From Sisyra terminalis (lineage: Eukaryota > Arthropoda > Insecta > Neuroptera > Sisyridae), in contig OY292278.1 in assembly GCA_958496175.1 (NCBI GenBank), forward strand, positions 21,328,001-21,392,000: a stretch of DNA of 64,000 bases. Reading direction: 5' to 3'. The position numbers and the translations under genes were made by a program. The notes beneath the pieces are model-generated. The model was not told the DNA's origin and ran no database searches. It saw only the letters and a list, made by a program, of their open reading frames with translations. Positions 36,683 to 51,100 of the stretch are shown in pieces (the first letter of the stretch is position 1; each line of letters opens with the position of its first letter).

Positions 36683-38863
36683 TAGGTATTCCGAGGACAA
36701 GGAAGTCATGTGGTGTATATCAGAACTTTTTTTTTTGGTTTAATGATGTTTGGCGCCGAACCGACTTCTATTTGTATGATATTGATTTTGAAGGCCCAAA
36801 TGATACTAATTAATCAATGTTTGAAAGCTCTAGGGGATGAATCATCTGAAAATAGAAACAAGAGAGCTATAACTGTCAATGACAAAGAGGGATTCTAATA
36901 AATTTCAAATGCAAGATAATAATTTTGTCGAGTTTTGTTTGAAAATGTTATAAGTAGTCTTTCGTCGAATTGAAATTGTTGATATTGAGTTGAAAAAAAC
37001 ATTTAGCGTTCGAAGACAGATGTGCGATCGTTTGGTTGTTGAAAGCTTCGAAGGTTATTCGGTTGTCAGGCTTGAATTCATCTCGTGACATTTGTTCGCA
37101 CAATTTCATTATTTCGATTTGGAAAAATCTTTCATTAAGCACTCATAACTCTTACATCCAAACGTCGGCCATTGTTCTTGGCAAGATTTACATAGTTGCG
37201 GCTGACTTCAGACTATCGCCGAATCGAAGTAGGCTTTGACTCGGGGTCAAATTTCGGCCATTGTTCGATTAATATTCTCAGCTCACTTCATTCAAATTCA
37301 AGGCCTTCGTTGGACATTGCCGTTGCCGTGTTAAATTCACGTACGCTTCAATCGTTAGGGCATTTTCTTTCGGATTTAATGGCCTGTTGAAAGATCGATT
37401 TCGTCTAGAAAAAATAAACGATCGCTGATTATTTGAAGTAGTTTTCGAGACGCCAAACTCTGACATCATCAGATACATATAACCTCAATTAGTCATAAAA
37501 AAATCAAATGAAAAATTCAACTAAAGCTTCCAGACCGAATATAATCGCACATTTTATCAGTCTTATCAAAGCAAACAAATGCGATCAATGCCACGTAATT
37601 CTTTTTTCGAAAAGTACTTTAACATTGATACAAATAATTTTAATTTAATTTTTCTGCTATATTTATGAAAAAAAACGATCTTAATTTAATCCATAATAAT
37701 TTCCTGGTAGACGAAAAAAGATAATGGTCGAGAAAAAAAAAACAAAACACCATCTGTGTTTATCAGAACATTTGCGCATCGAATGATCTCAAATACCAAA
37801 TTTCAAAATGAGGTTAGATTTTTTTTGCTTGAATGCAATGTTTGATAATATTTTTGTGGTAAATTTTCAAATTACATTTTATTGCTGTTGTGGTTTTTAA
37901 GTGAACAACACAATAAATATTTATCTAAAGCTACTCAAAATTTCAATTTATTGATACTGCACTTTGAATTCAATGAATTGTTTATCATTGGCATATTTTT
38001 AATTCCAAGAATATTTAAGATTTAAACCTTAGTGATTATAAATAGCATTATTATTAGTCAATTTATCATAATTTTGTATTATACTTTGAAAGAGAAAAAA
38101 AAATGTTTTCCCATTCTTTGAAAGTTTATAATTCATTTACTTCTCCAAACGGTGCAAAATATGCAACAGAGTTTATTTACTTTTACGCCATTCTTTAAAA
38201 CGGAACTTTGCGTATTAATATTGGGTTTGAATAAAAATTCCAAAAAAAAAAATAACTTTTAAAAAAAATATAGCTGAAGAATTATATATATGGGGTTCGT
38301 AATATATACTGATGCAAACCAGCATACATGTTCTTTACCACATATTCTTATATCAATAACGATATATAGAATGATTATGTTAACAAAAAATGTTGAGACA
38401 AATATCCATTTTTCTCCAGAAATCTACAACCGATTTTTATGAATCTTGTAAAGTTCGACGGTTAATTCATTCTAATAGAAAAGAAATCGGCAAAACTTAA
38501 ATTAGTTGAAACAAAAGGGTGAAGAGGGTTTAATTAATATCGACAAAACAGATCATTTTAAAAAAAATTAAATATTTCCTCCAAAAATAAAATGTACCAA
38601 AGTTTATCAAAATCAGATGTATGGTTCCTAAGGAAAATTATCTCTTCAATAATTGACCTTTAATATCCTGCATGTCCTCTACAAAAAAGGAAACCAGAAA
38701 AGTTATAAAGGAAAAATATGTTGGTATCTATATAAATATATACTAACAACTTGGTATACTTGGTTATATATTGGCATCTCTCATATTATAAAATAAAATT
38801 CAAACAAAGCTTTAAAAATAGTTGAAAATTATAATTTTTTGTTACCATAAGAATATCATAAGA
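36683..38863. other. Non-coding; CpG-richer patch at about 37000-37480
   Basis: 37000-37480 stands out from its AT-rich surroundings (GCGATCGTTTGG, CGGCTGACTTCAGAC, CGTTGCCGTGTTAAATTCACG). Frames of 64-67 codons occur on both strands without recognisable content or good flanking splice sites. It may be a conserved regulatory element or an exon I cannot identify. The remainder is AT-rich with nothing seen. Confidence 0.4.
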
Positions 38864-39048
38864 CATCGTTTCTTAACTTTCTGCAGTCTACGACCCCTAA
38901 GAAAATCAAGCACAATATAAAATCCTCTTAATAAAAATAAAAAAAAAACTACAAAAAATTTGGGTCCATTTATTTTAGTACTACTTTTTCTTGGTCCCTA
39001 AGATTGCGGATCTCCATGGGTCCGCGAACCACAGATTAAGAAACACTA
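38864..39048. mobile_element. hAT-like MITE (TTTCTTAAC ends)
   Basis: The left end CATCGTTTCTTAAC and the right end GATTAAGAAACACTA are inverted, with subterminal CTACGACCCC and GGTCCGCGAACC. It resembles the element at 12994-13221 at its termini only. TSD not visible. Confidence 0.65.
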
Positions 39049-39214
39049 CCGTAGAGGATAGTTTTCAGGAAACTTTGAAATTGGTCTTCCCAACTGTTTA
39101 CTTCATTTTTTTAACTAAAATAAGTAATTAAATTATAACCAGTTATTTTATTCTTTTAAAGGATGGTATTTTTTAAAACTTACTGATATTCAAATAATTT
39201 AAAATTCACTCGAA

Positions 39215-39385
39215 GCCTACTAGCGACCGAGTGGTTAAGGTGGTCCCTCCAAAACTAGATATGGTATAGTTGATATGGGGTTTGAGCAAATTTACAATAT
39301 TTCTCGATTTATGGATTTTTATTAACGCTAGAGTCGCTAAAGACCTTGGTTGTTATAAAGCGACGGTAAATAACTATAAAAAAAT
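39215..39385 (+). mobile_element. tRNA-derived SINE, copy 4
   Basis: It starts GCCTACTAGCGACCGAGTGG (A box). The B-box region has decayed (GGGGTTTGAGCAAATT). The body and the tail, with AGAGTCGCTAAAGACC and GCGACGGTAAATAACTA, are intact. Confidence 0.85.
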
Positions 39386-39880
39386 CGCTTTAATCATTTC
39401 GATAGTTTTCAACTCTTATGTATGATTTCAACCCCTAAAAAGATAAAGTATTCATTAGTTAATCTTTAAAATTGACAACCTTTTTTTCGTAGTTTAAGGG
39501 GATGAATGTAAGCAAGCAGTAAAAAATTACCATTTTATTTAAATCTTACTACAAAATTAATATTGGTATATTAATTCACGTTTACCTATGAAAAAGCATA
39601 TGCTTAAATGTTTCCCTATTTTTGAATACTAAAGGGATAAACTCCAAAAAGCTATAGAACACATTTTTTTTGTTTTAAGTTTTAATCTTGATTTTCATAT
39701 TTTTGATTTTAAATTTTCTTTTCATTTTTACCCGCACTAAAGGGATGAATTTCAAAAAATGCTCCCTTTACAAATACATCCAACTCTTTTTTTTACACGG
39801 TTTTTAAACTAGGAAGGTTAAACCAAAGGCGAATAAAATCTGAATATTTTAATAGAAAAACAATAATGAAATCCACATAA
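39386..39880. other. AT-rich, nothing recognised
   Basis: No gene or element seen between the SINE and the fold-back's left flanking duplication. Confidence 0.4.
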
Positions 39881-40023
39881 CCTATACGTTATTTTGTGTA
39901 TACAATATATAGGATATATTGCGATCCAATTTATGTAGTATAATTTAATATAATAATATATAAAAATCATACCATAAACATAAATTTGAACAGAAGTTCA
40001 AACAAAAATATTCGTGACGTATT

Positions 40024-40066
40024 ACCCATATACGTATTTCGATTGCCAAGCAATCTTCCTCAGTGG
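40024..40066 (-). ncRNA. Hammerhead-like core, minus strand
   Basis: CTGAGGA, an extra A, a GATTGC-TTG-GCAATC stem, GAAA, then the self-complementary block ATACGTAT (A15.1 to U16.1) and A as residue 17. The residue at 17 is A rather than C; the hammerhead rule allows A, C or U. Stem I pairs CCA with TGG. Confidence 0.5.
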
Positions 40067-40141
40067 TCATCAAGTAGTTCGGAACACTCCGTAACTGCTT
40101 TGTGGTGAATCATCAATCACCATCAATCACATAATCAACCA

Positions 40142-40183
40142 CCACTGAGGAAGATTGCTTGGCAATCGAAATACGTATCTGGG
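40142..40183 (+). ncRNA. Hammerhead-like core, plus strand, intact
   Basis: CTGAGGA at 40145-40151, an extra A at 40152, stem II 40153-40158 with 40162-40167 around TTG, GAAA at 40168-40171, the palindrome ATACGTAT at 40171-40178 and C17 at 40179. Cleavage is predicted between 40179 and 40180. Stem I starts with CCA/TGG. A self-complementary stem III would suit a dimeric ribozyme of the kind known from newt satellite RNA. The extra base after A9 also occurs in a viroid hammerhead. Confidence 0.55.
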
Positions 40184-40639
40184 TAATACGTCACGAATAT
40201 TTTTGTTTGAACTTCTGTTCAAATTTATGTTTATGGTATGATTTTTATATATTATTATATTAAATTATACTACATAAATTGGACCGCAATATATCCTATA
40301 TATTGTATACACAGTATAACTGTTCAAAGTCAGCGAAAAAATATTATTTTGACTATACGTTATTTATCAAAAGCAACTCATTTTTAATATCAAAAATGAA
40401 ATTTAGAATAAAAATTAATTTGGTAACTATTCTTCATTTAAGTTGAATTAAAAAAAGATGAAGAGACCAGTTCAATATTAATAAAATTGGGGTACTCGCC
40501 GTAACCTCAGGAACACAAAGTAAACAAGTAAACAATCCATTAAATAGATCAAGATCAAGATCTTAAACCGACCAAATACTTATATCTTAACTTATATCTA
40601 AATTATATTGAATTTTTGATGATTCTTTTTCATAGTTAC

Positions 40640-40805
40640 TTAATATTCATTTAGATTCTCTTGTTTAAGAATTTTATTTTCGTTTTTATTTATTTCTTAT
40701 TTTTGTGCAACGTTTCGTCGATTTCCTGACTTTTTCAGGTATTGTAATAATTGTCAATAGCACCAAATCAACTGTAGATATAATAAAAAGAGAATCTTGA
40801 TAATT
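40640..40805 (-). mobile_element. Ribozyme-type element, third family
   Basis: Short inverted ends (AGATTCTCTT and AAGAGAATCT) enclose, on the minus strand, CCTGAAAAAGTC...GACGAAACGTTGC. Related copies lie at 5270-5440 and 14793-15465. The core has A in place of G8 (CTGAAAA), a change expected to abolish cleavage, and stem II is only GTC/GAC. Confidence 0.55.
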
Positions 40806-42020
40806 AGGTTCTATATTGAATTATAATTTATTAAAATTAGAATAAAGGAAACAGAAATTGGAATTGCTAGAACAAGGAGTTCGTCTATAAGTATAATGGT
40901 AAACCATGGTATTTCAAAATCATGTAACAAGGTAGTGGGTCTATCTATAAATACTTCCACAGTTTCGCTACCAATAGTATTCATCATTAATTATCGTCAA
41001 AGTGGTCAACATCAACTTCTGCGGATTTTTATATGGTAGTACAACCAGTAGTCAATCGGATATTCCCAATCTAAAAGCTCCTGACTATTGTTGCCAACTT
41101 CAACTAGGTACCCAATCAAAACGAAGCTTTCATTTTTCATAAATAGGCTAATTAAAATTTCCAGCGTCGGCATATGATATAATAGGAAATCGTTTCTTAA
41201 CCATATGTTCGTCCACATATTATAATTATGCGAAGCAGAATGATTTTTATTGAACTCTTTATAATAAACCGATCCGATTTTTATTCAACATCTTCATTTC
41301 TGACATCTTCTTCTTCTGCAATGCCGCCATATTTATGTTAAGACTCGTCGTAAATAATTCGAGTGAACCTTTTCATCACAACGATAACGAAAATATCAAT
41401 CAATCACGAGCGGAATTTGATTATAAATAATATTGTTAATGTTGTTTGTATTTAACTTGATTAACAGATGGTGGCTCCGTCTGTTGGTCATTCATTTTTT
41501 TTAATTTAATACTGCCCTTATTGTTTCTATTCACTGTGCAAATAGTCATTTGGACATTGATTAATTATTGAAAATTAAAAATAATAAATTGGTACTTTGA
41601 TCAGTACAAAATATATATTGGTAAACTAAAGTACTAGCACTTAAGAATTTTTTTGCCTAAAAGATTGACAATTGTAAATCTAATTATAATCAGTTCGTTA
41701 AATATTCAATTGTTTTTTTTAGAAAATTATAAGGTACTAAACAATCGCATTTATTTATTAAAGATGTGACATTGAAGATGTGGTCGTATCTACCCTCGGA
41801 AAATTTTCTTTGAAAAGCTTAGTACTTTATTCATAATTGGGTGATCCACTTCATTCATAAAACATCAATAAGGGGAAGACCTCGTCATTTGTCTTACATT
41901 CCATTATTTATGTAAAATTAATTAAATTATACACTTTTAACTAAAGCAGACCATTATTTTTTATTAGTGTAATGAAAAAACGGAAATATATCGAAATATT
42001 TTTTTTATGTTGAATCATAG
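40806..42020. other. AT-rich, nothing recognised
   Basis: The open frame 41012-41218 (minus) has no recognisable content. No element boundaries were found. Confidence 0.45.
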
Positions 42021-42033
42021 ATTAAAGCCATTT

Positions 42034-42198
42034 ATTGTCAACTACCGTCGCTTTATAACTAGCAAAATTCTTTAGCGACTCTAGGGTTAATAAAAATTTA
42101 TAAATCAAGAATTATCGAAAATTTGCTCGATACGAGATTCGATTCCAACGTCTATCATTTTTGGAGTGACCCCTTAACCACTCGGCCACCCATAGGCT
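42034..42198 (-). mobile_element. tRNA-derived SINE, copy 5, with TSD
   Basis: The minus-strand head GCCTATGGGTGGCCGAGTGG and a B-box-like region (GGAATCGAATC) are followed by the body and the tail ACGGTAGTTGACAAT. The 13-bp flanks ATTAAAGCCATTT (42021-42033) and ATTAAAGCCTTTT (42199-42211) match at 12 positions, showing insertion by retrotransposition. Confidence 0.9.
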
Positions 42199-45100
42199 AT
42201 TAAAGCCTTTTGTTCGAAAAACAATTACTGTTTTGATAAAAAAAAATTCTGTTTGGTTTATAGGCAAAACCAAAATGTCAAAACAAAAAACGACGACCGC
42301 ATTACATTACACAAAAGCGATTGAAAATATTAAGTTAAAACGACAGGAAATGCTGTAATAATCCATGGAAGATTTGGAACCAACTGAATATCTTCAGCTG
42401 AAATTTTCAGGAATAGAACAGGACTACATGTGATCGATACATGTGACGTTTTGGAACTAATTAGTTTATTATTTATGAATATGATTCATTACTTTCGAAA
42501 CTTTTTTTTTTTTGCCAAACTAAAGATATTTTATCAAAATATTTGAAAAAATTTAAAACAATCTATCGACATTAATATATCATATCCTTTTGCAAGTCTG
42601 TGTAATAGAATGCGAGTCTTCAAAAACTAAGCACCATAATCGACATCGGAAAGGAATACTGGCATAGTTTATTAATTCATTATTTATGAATATGATTCAT
42701 TACTTTCGGAACTTTTTTTTGCCAAACAAAAGAAATTTTATCAAAATATTTGAAAAAATATAAAACAATCTATCGATATTAATATATCATATCCTTTTGC
42801 AAGGCTGTGTAATAGAATGCGATAGTCTTCAAAAATTAAGCACCATAATCGCCATCCGAAAGGAATACTGGCAAATACTCTGTATAAGTAATAACAACAC
42901 CTTTATTTACCAAATTTAAAACTTAGGTGAGTTTTCACATCCTTTTGAACCTATTTATTGATACGGGGAGGGGGAAACGAAATAGGGGGATCGCTTATAT
43001 ATGTATATATATTTTGTACATATATATATATATATATATATACTTTCAATATACACTTTCACGGCGTTTTTTGACATAAAATCGTTTGTATCTCGCAAAA
43101 TATTGACTTTAGGAAAACAACTTAAATGTAAAGAGTTGTTCAAAATTAAATTTCCTACAAGAATCAAGTGAAAAAATGGATATTATTATTTTATTTTTTT
43201 TTAAAACCGGAAAAATTGATTTATATATTTTTAACATTGAAAACTTTTCAAATTGCACCGAATTTGATAAAAGTTAAAATCTATTATTTGAGAATTTAAT
43301 GAGATATATACTTCTTATACGCCTACTGATGGCCGAGTGGTCTAGGTGACCGTTCCAAAACTGGTAGGTTTTAGGTTCGATTCTCGTATCGAGCAAATTT
43401 TTAATATTTCTCGATTACGGATTTTTATTAATCCTAGAATCGCTAAAAACCTTACTAGTTACCTATAAAGCGACGGTAAATAACAATTAAAATAAACTTC
43501 TTATAGTGTAATAATCGTATTTTTGGTATATGGACGTTTTAGTCGAAAATCAGAAAAATGTAATAATTTCCGTATTTGACGTTAGGTGGCAAATATAAAC
43601 TAAAAATATCATAACTAATAATATCAAGCTAATAAACGAAGTCGCATGTATCACTTAGGTCCTAATACCACACGTAGTTATGAGTAATTTGCTTAAAATT
43701 TAATTGTCCTGTATTTCGTAGATACCAATAATTCGATAGAACTTTTAACGTACAAAATTATATCAAAGTTACGAAATATGTACCAAAGAATTTTCAAAGA
43801 TAAATAAAATTAGTAAATAATTGCCATTTTTCAATCTAAATTACTCAGAATCGTTCAGTTTACATACATTCCAATGAACCAATTACGAGAAGTACAACAA
43901 TTTTTTTTTTTGAATTGTTGAAATATTTTTCCCCGAAAATATAAACCGTGAAATTTTCCGTGAAAATTCAGTTGAGTTTTTGACACAAAATTGACTTATT
44001 GCTTGTATACAATTTTCATAAATTGTTTGTGTTTTGTGCTGTTTGATGACAGAGACTTGTTTGCTGCGAAAAAGTGACACTTTTATAAAGTTTATACTGT
44101 CGAAAAGTTTTCGAACTAGTTTAAGGTTTCATTCTGATGAAAGATACGTTCTAACTTTTCTATTGATAAATTCAAACGTATAAATATTAAATAACTAAAC
44201 TAATTTAAAGTTCAACGACTAGAACTAAGTTATAGTAAGTTTAGTATTCAACTTTGTTTAGCCAATTGCAAAAAGAAAAAAAATAGTTTTTCTCCGAAAG
44301 CTCCGTTGCGGGTTACTCCACAAGGTATTGAATTTCTAAATTTGTCTGTTTTTTGATAAATCTGTGGGAAATTGGTTACATTTAAGTACTTTTCAGCAGG
44401 ATTTATGAATATTTTATTGGTTTCAGTTACGGATAGAAAACGGGTAGGAAATTATTTAGGATTATCCAGTAATTCCGGATAGAGAACATACGAGAGTTGT
44501 AAAAGGAAAATACAAATTATTACCTACATTGTAATTATTAAAACATTTTTTGGGATTTTTTTTTGTAAACCCATGAATAAATAAGGCTTTGGCCTTTCTA
44601 TGATAAGTTCATATTTATTTTAAGCGTATGTATATAACTATTTAGCCCAAAATCTTTTAATAGAACGTGAGTTATAAAGCTCCAAAGACACTCGTACGTA
44701 AGAAGTTATTCTTATTTGTAAAAGTCTAGTTTTTTTCTACAAATAAATTTCCACCGTTGTTGTTTTATAACTAGAGTTCTTATAAGGATTTGCATCATCA
44801 TTATTATTATAAAATACTAGTATCTACCCGTGATATATTCACAGTTAACACTAACACAACTAGAAAATGATAAAACTTGACAACTGAATAAAATCGAAAT
44901 GGCAGTTGAAACAAACAACGACGGTCAGTTGGTTCGAATTGGAGACTATGATTATTGCATTTGGTTTTCACTTACTAAAGTGTTTACATTGTTTGTCTCA
45001 ATTCTTTGATCTTTGACGATATTTAATAACCATTTGCCTATTATTATATTAATTTCATTACTAACTTAACACAATTATAAATTTGATTAAAACTTAAACG

Positions 45101-48100
45101 AGATATTTATTCGGGACTAGGAAACGGAAAACTAATTTATAAATTTTAAAAACATTACAGTTACTTTTAAAATGTCCAAACCATCATCTCGTATGGTAGA
45201 CGTGGTTCATATTTTGCATATAACAAAGGTTAGGTACTCTAAGCCTACTGGTGGCCGAGTGGTAAAGGTGATCGTTCCATAACTGGTAGGTTTTGGGTTC
45301 AATTCTCGTATATACCAAATTTTTAATATTTCTCGACTACGAATTTTTATTAACCCTAGAGTCGCTAAAGATCTTAGTAGTTATAAAACGACGTTAAATA
45401 ACAATAAAAAAAGGAAGAGGCTACTCAAGTGAGGATATTGTTGTCTTTTTTCTTTTTCGCTTGGCTTAAAACCGGAAAATTTGGTAACCTGTTACGTGGA
45501 GATTTTAATTTTTAGTTTTCGGCACGATATATAATTGGGACACTACCGTTCTTCTTCGGAAAATCCCCCCCCCCTCTTTCTTTTATTCAAAAAAAAATTT
45601 GGCACATGCGTAGTTGCGTTTTGTTTAGTTCAATTGAATTTGTGTACTGTTCAGAGTATATCACAGTCCAAATCAATTTTCGTAACCCGGCTTCCGTAAC
45701 AAAATTTATTTTTACCCTCTCATACCACGTCTAAAGAAGTATAAATTTTTAGTTTAGATAGATTTTAGTTCGAGTTTGTCGGTCAAAGTATTCTAGAGAT
45801 ATGATGAAGGAAAGTATGAAAAACACAGTTTTAAGAAAAATGCATTTAAAGTTTCAAATACGATTAAAATTATGGCGTCTTATGTAGCTTTGTAACGACT
45901 GCATCTTTATAGCGATATCCAATTATATAAGATCATTTTATCACCATGTTTTAGACATGTTAAGGAAGTAGTTTGTGCTAAACTAAAAAAAGCGATTTTT
46001 TTTAGCCCATTACACAGGAGAATCCCCTTAATTGTACCTCATTTAGGTTCTGTTAGTATATCAAATTCGGTTATGGTTTCGGATAAACTTTTATTTCGGA
46101 TACCCGCTACTTTCGGTTACTATTATAGAACTCCATAACATTCTGCATAAATTGTGGAGTTGTGCTGGTTTTTTCTTGATTTTTTTTCAGTCATTAGTGA
46201 AAAATAAAGGAAATTTGGATATAGGAAAAATGATGAAAAATACTGTAAAATTTTATAGGCTGTGAAATTTATAACTAAACAAAACATTAAGAAAAACAAT
46301 TAGTAACATTTAATAAGCTCGAAATTTTTTCTACTGTTAAAATGTATGAGATAAAAGCCACTTTTCATAAATGGAAATTTTGAAAAAGCTTCAAACTGTT
46401 TGATGATTTTTATTATAATTTTTGAATAATTCTCGCCATTTTTTTTTTCTCTAAACAAATGGAAAGTTTTTTTAATTACGATATGGAAACCGCGTGAGCG
46501 CTTCATGCTTCCACCCTCTCCACAGTGCAAAAAGCTCCAAAGCTCAATCTCCCCACCCTAACTCCAAACTTCGAGAAGCCAAACGGAGCTCATTCTCGGG
46601 CATTATATGCACATTTTCAGGTTAGAATTTATATATCGCATATAATCACAACAGTGAGGAAAGTGGTTCCATATCCCATCCCCGGCACCATCCCTATTAG
46701 CGTCATAGGCGTCGGCACCGAGGAAAAAAGAGAAAACCCGTAACGAGACGGTGATGGAAGAGAAAAGAAAAGCCCCAACTGCATGTGTGTTGCAAGTGCA
46801 TAGAAGTGCATATAAGGGCTGTAGGTGTACGATATGGCTTAAACGTGTGCACGTGGAAATATATATGTAAATTTTCGATTATTTATCAATTGAATTGTGC
46901 ATTTGTATTTGTGTCGATTCGTTTGGCGCCTGTCCGACGGCGCTTTTGCATACGTCCATGTTAACCGCACGATTAAACCAGTGGCGTACGAGCCGCATTT
47001 TATTACGATAATTACGATTATTATTACCATTATTATTTAATCAAATGTGTAATATACACGTGTTAAAACCATATAAGTCGTTGCCCACGCTAAATATAGG
47101 TGGAAAAAGTTAAATTAAAAAAAAAAATCCTCCACCATTGTTTTTAAAATAGACCGTTAGGCTTTCGTTCGCCAAAGCTAATCTAGCCATAAAAAATTTT
47201 TTTTCAGTTAAAATGTGAATAATAGGTCGATGGTTGTCAATTCTTCCGGGTTGTGTTCCCTTATTATTTCGCTAGTTTGTTCTAGTTGAAAAAATCCATT
47301 GCCGGGGGAGATTAAGTTAAAAAAAGAACGTAAGACCGAAACGTGTTGGACGAAAAGGGATGGGGTGTCGAAGGCCTATAGCCCTAGATTGGATTTTCCG
47401 TGTTTGTAGTTTTTTCACTTAATTTGCTCGAAACGGTGGTAAGTGGTGGGGGGCCAACTTCGAAATAGTGAGAGGGGGGGTGGGGTGCGGTGCAAAAGTT
47501 GAAATCTATGCATTTTGAAAGAAAAAATTTCGCGATTCGTTATCAGCGTGGCCTTGGTGGAATTTTCTAGGAAATGTTTTGTAAGCAAATGTGTTAAAAA
47601 TTGAAATCAAACACGAAATGGCTCCGATTGCATTTTGCGTGATTGCATTCGTTCGTGAATTTCGTAAAATTTCGCGGTTGTCACATTCGTGTATCGGATT
47701 CACAGTACGTTTCGGCTTCCCGTTTCGTCTTTTTCACGTTTATTCATGAATTTTTTCTAGCCATTCGTTTTTGTTTCCCATCGGCGTGGAATTTGTCGAG
47801 CTCAGCCGATTCGGCGTTAGATTTCGTTTTTTTTTTTCCATTTTGTTGGTGTTTTTTTCACATCGCATTATTTCCATTCATTGAGAGAAACGTTTCCAAG
47901 TGACGATTCCTGGAAAAGTCCACTTTTTCATGCGATTGTTATTATTTTACGCATAGAAATGCAATTTTTTTAATCGGTTTTTAATCGGCGTCAGCAAATA
48001 ATGAAATTTTTGCCGCTATTCTTTGTTCTTTTTTGAAATTCCCAAAAGTCCTGTTACTTTGCTCTGCATTTAACTTTTGCAACACAAAGACCACTTCATC

Positions 48101-51100
48101 TCACCAATTCTGATCTCAAACCATAGTAAATTTTCTTCCTACAAAAAATACTATAAAATCAAATCAAAATAAATACAAACTTATGAATTGCGCAATAACT
48201 GAAACATGTTTCAATTTTTCATTTCCTTTAAAGTCAGCAGATTTTTCTTTATTTAAATGTCAATGGTTTTTATTAATCTACGCCTTAATTATTAATACAA
48301 AATTAAATGAGTTTAAATAAAATGAAAACTATGCAATGAATAACGTTCTAACCAATAGCGTTTAAGCCCATTCTGTTGGATTTCTGAAAATTGACAAATT
48401 TTCATAGAAATTTATTAAAACTGTAAAAATATTTTATCACATTAAAAAAAATAAATATTTCCTTTTAATTTTTGTGTAAGAAACACTGAAACGTTATATT
48501 CCATTTCTTTGTCTGACGCAGACAGGTTTAGTTTCCCGAGTGGTTAAATTCCTCAGTCCAGCTTCTAACCTCGGTAAGGTTCCCCAAATTGAGGAAATAT
48601 ATTCCTCGTTTCAATAAATCTATGATATCAATTCGTCTTCTGACTTTGCTTTAGACCTTTCTAGTTTACCTTTTATACCATAAATTTATCAATATTTTGG
48701 CTCAAGTGTACTTTATCACACCCACAATCTGGCAACATTTTACATTTTCGACATTGTTTTTAATTTAATTCGCGATATTTTTGTTAATTCAATTCTAATA
48801 TGGTATAATTCTCTCTTTTGTGGCTAAATTTTCATTATGGACCGATTTAATCGCGAATTAAATTAAAAACAAAGTTGAAAATCCAACGATGCCAGATTGT
48901 GGGCCAGTGTGTGCTAAAGTACACTTGAGCCAATAGTTTTTCATTATTAATCCTTTTTAAGCTGAAACTTTTTAACTACAAAAAAAATTTGGAGTTACAG
49001 AGTTCTAATATAACCAACGTGCAAAAGCCCAATATTAAATTTATGATTTTTTCTTCCCTATTTGTTGAGTTATCGGCACCTTTCCATTGCATTTTTTTTT
49101 CATATCTAAAACGACGTAGAGTTGGAAGGAAAATTATCATGGTTTATCATGTTAACATGAAGAATAGTTCAATAAAACAACTACGATTTAGTGCTGAGTT
49201 GAAATCAAAAAGGAAAAAGTGTAGGGAGCCAACTAAGATAATATTTAAGAAGGTATTCTAATCCTACAATGCATGATGGGAAATGTGTCAAGATGTGGCG
49301 CCACCACAAATATGCCTGAAGTACTAACTTAAACCGAAACTATCTACTCTAGATACTTTTATGTAAGGTTACTAAGTTAGTTTAAGTTAGTATTTCAAAC
49401 ACACTTATGATAGCGTCATATTTTGACACATTTCCTATAATACATAGCAAGATTGGAGTATCTTTTTGTATATTAATATTAGCTCAATATAGACCTAATG
49501 ATCCTAATGTCACCCATTTATCTTCGTTGTATTTTTTAAAGTCCCTGATTTTGGGGGGGAGGGGTTTATGTGACTAATTACTAAGTTGTCATATATGATG
49601 ATTTTTTATGAATTCCAATGATATTTGCTTCAAAATAACCCAAAGAAACATTTGGCTTCAATGTAGTAGACTTTTTTAAGAAGTACGCTTTTTTGTCACT
49701 TTATAATTATCAAGGTCTTTAACGATTCTAGGGTTAACAAAAATTCGTAAATCAAAAAATATCAAAAATTTGCACAATATAAAATTCACACACCTACCAA
49801 TTTTGGAGCGGCCATCTTAACCACTTGGCCACCAGTAGTCTTGACTTTACTGGTTATGTCAAAAGAATACAAATTTGTAGGATAAAACCTACCAATTTCT
49901 ATGAGGAAATAAATGTTCGTAATTTCGAAATTATCTTTAAACTTTTGCTTTTAACACCAACACGTTTGTTTTTCTCCATAATTTGCTTTAATTTTCCTGG
50001 TATGTTAAATGGTTGAATTTTCTCATTCGTTAAGATAACATAAAAATAACATATTTTTTTCCAAGAAATACTCCTTTTATCTTAATCTTCGTTTCTCCAA
50101 ATAGATAAAGTAAGCGTACGTAGAAAAATGATGTACTTGAAAAATGCAATAGAAAATTTAGCAATCAGATAAATTGTAAGGAAAACCATAACACGATTGT
50201 GTGAAGAATCTTTAAATTTTCAGCAAAAATATTAATATTTTAAGAATAAACTTTATTGTTTTCGCTACATTCCTCCAAACTCGAAAAAATTCAACCTTTG
50301 AAACTTACTAGTGGACGAGTGGTCAAGGTGGCCGTTGCAAAACTTAAATAAGTGCCAGTTACGAATATTATATCGAGCAGGTTTCTTAAGAAAATTTTTT
50401 GATTAACTTATTTTTATTAATTCTTTCGTCAAAAAAAAATCAAGCCACGGTAAGAAACTTGTAAAAAATTATACTTCAATTCTAAGAAAATATTTTGACT
50501 TGAGTCCCTTTTAGGTCGATCAATATCTGGCAACATTGCATTTTCTACTTCATTTTTTATTCTATTTGCGATTTTTTTTTAATTCTAATTCTAATATGGT
50601 ATCGTTTTCTTTTCTAATGACTAAATTTTCATTATAGGCCGATTTATTCGCGAATTAACTTAAAAGCGAAGTAGAAAATACAATGTTGCCAGCTTTTGAC
50701 CGACCTTAAAAGGACATGATCCAATTATACCATATTAGAATTGAATTACTCAAAAAAATCGCGAATAAAATAAAACACAAAGCAGAAAATGCAACGTTGC
50801 CAGATATTAACCGACCGAGCAAATACTTCATTTCCCTTGAATTTTGTTCTACGTTTTTTTATATCTGCAAAAATTTGCGTGTCGTTATTTCAATTGGATT
50901 TATTTCAAAGCAATTTGTAGTTCACCTTTTAATGTTTCATATCGATAGACGCCCGTTATTGACTGCTAGATTTGCAAGTAATTAGTTCTTCGATCGCCCG
51001 AAGACTTATTTTCCAGCTCTTGCCTTTATACTAGAACGCTTTGTTAACTCCCCAACTTGGAAAGCAGGAAGATTTTCGGTATAAAATTAATCAACTTGAA

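Larger units (their letters stand above)
39895..40352. mobile_element. Ribozyme-type fold-back, best-preserved copy, 13-bp TSD
   Basis: The arms at about 39896-40066 and 40142-40313 are almost perfect reverse complements (about 170 bp), separated by a 75-bp loop with short CATCAATCAC repeats. The right arm continues about 40 bp beyond the palindrome. CTATACGTTATTT occurs exactly at 39882-39894 and 40353-40365, a perfect 13-bp flanking duplication, as expected for target-primed insertion. There is no coding capacity. Each arm ends at the loop with a hammerhead-like core, so both strands carry one. The organisation (ribozyme in a terminal repeat, inverted arrangement) resembles the ends of Penelope-like retroelements. 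Assignment to that class is inferred. Confidence 0.85.
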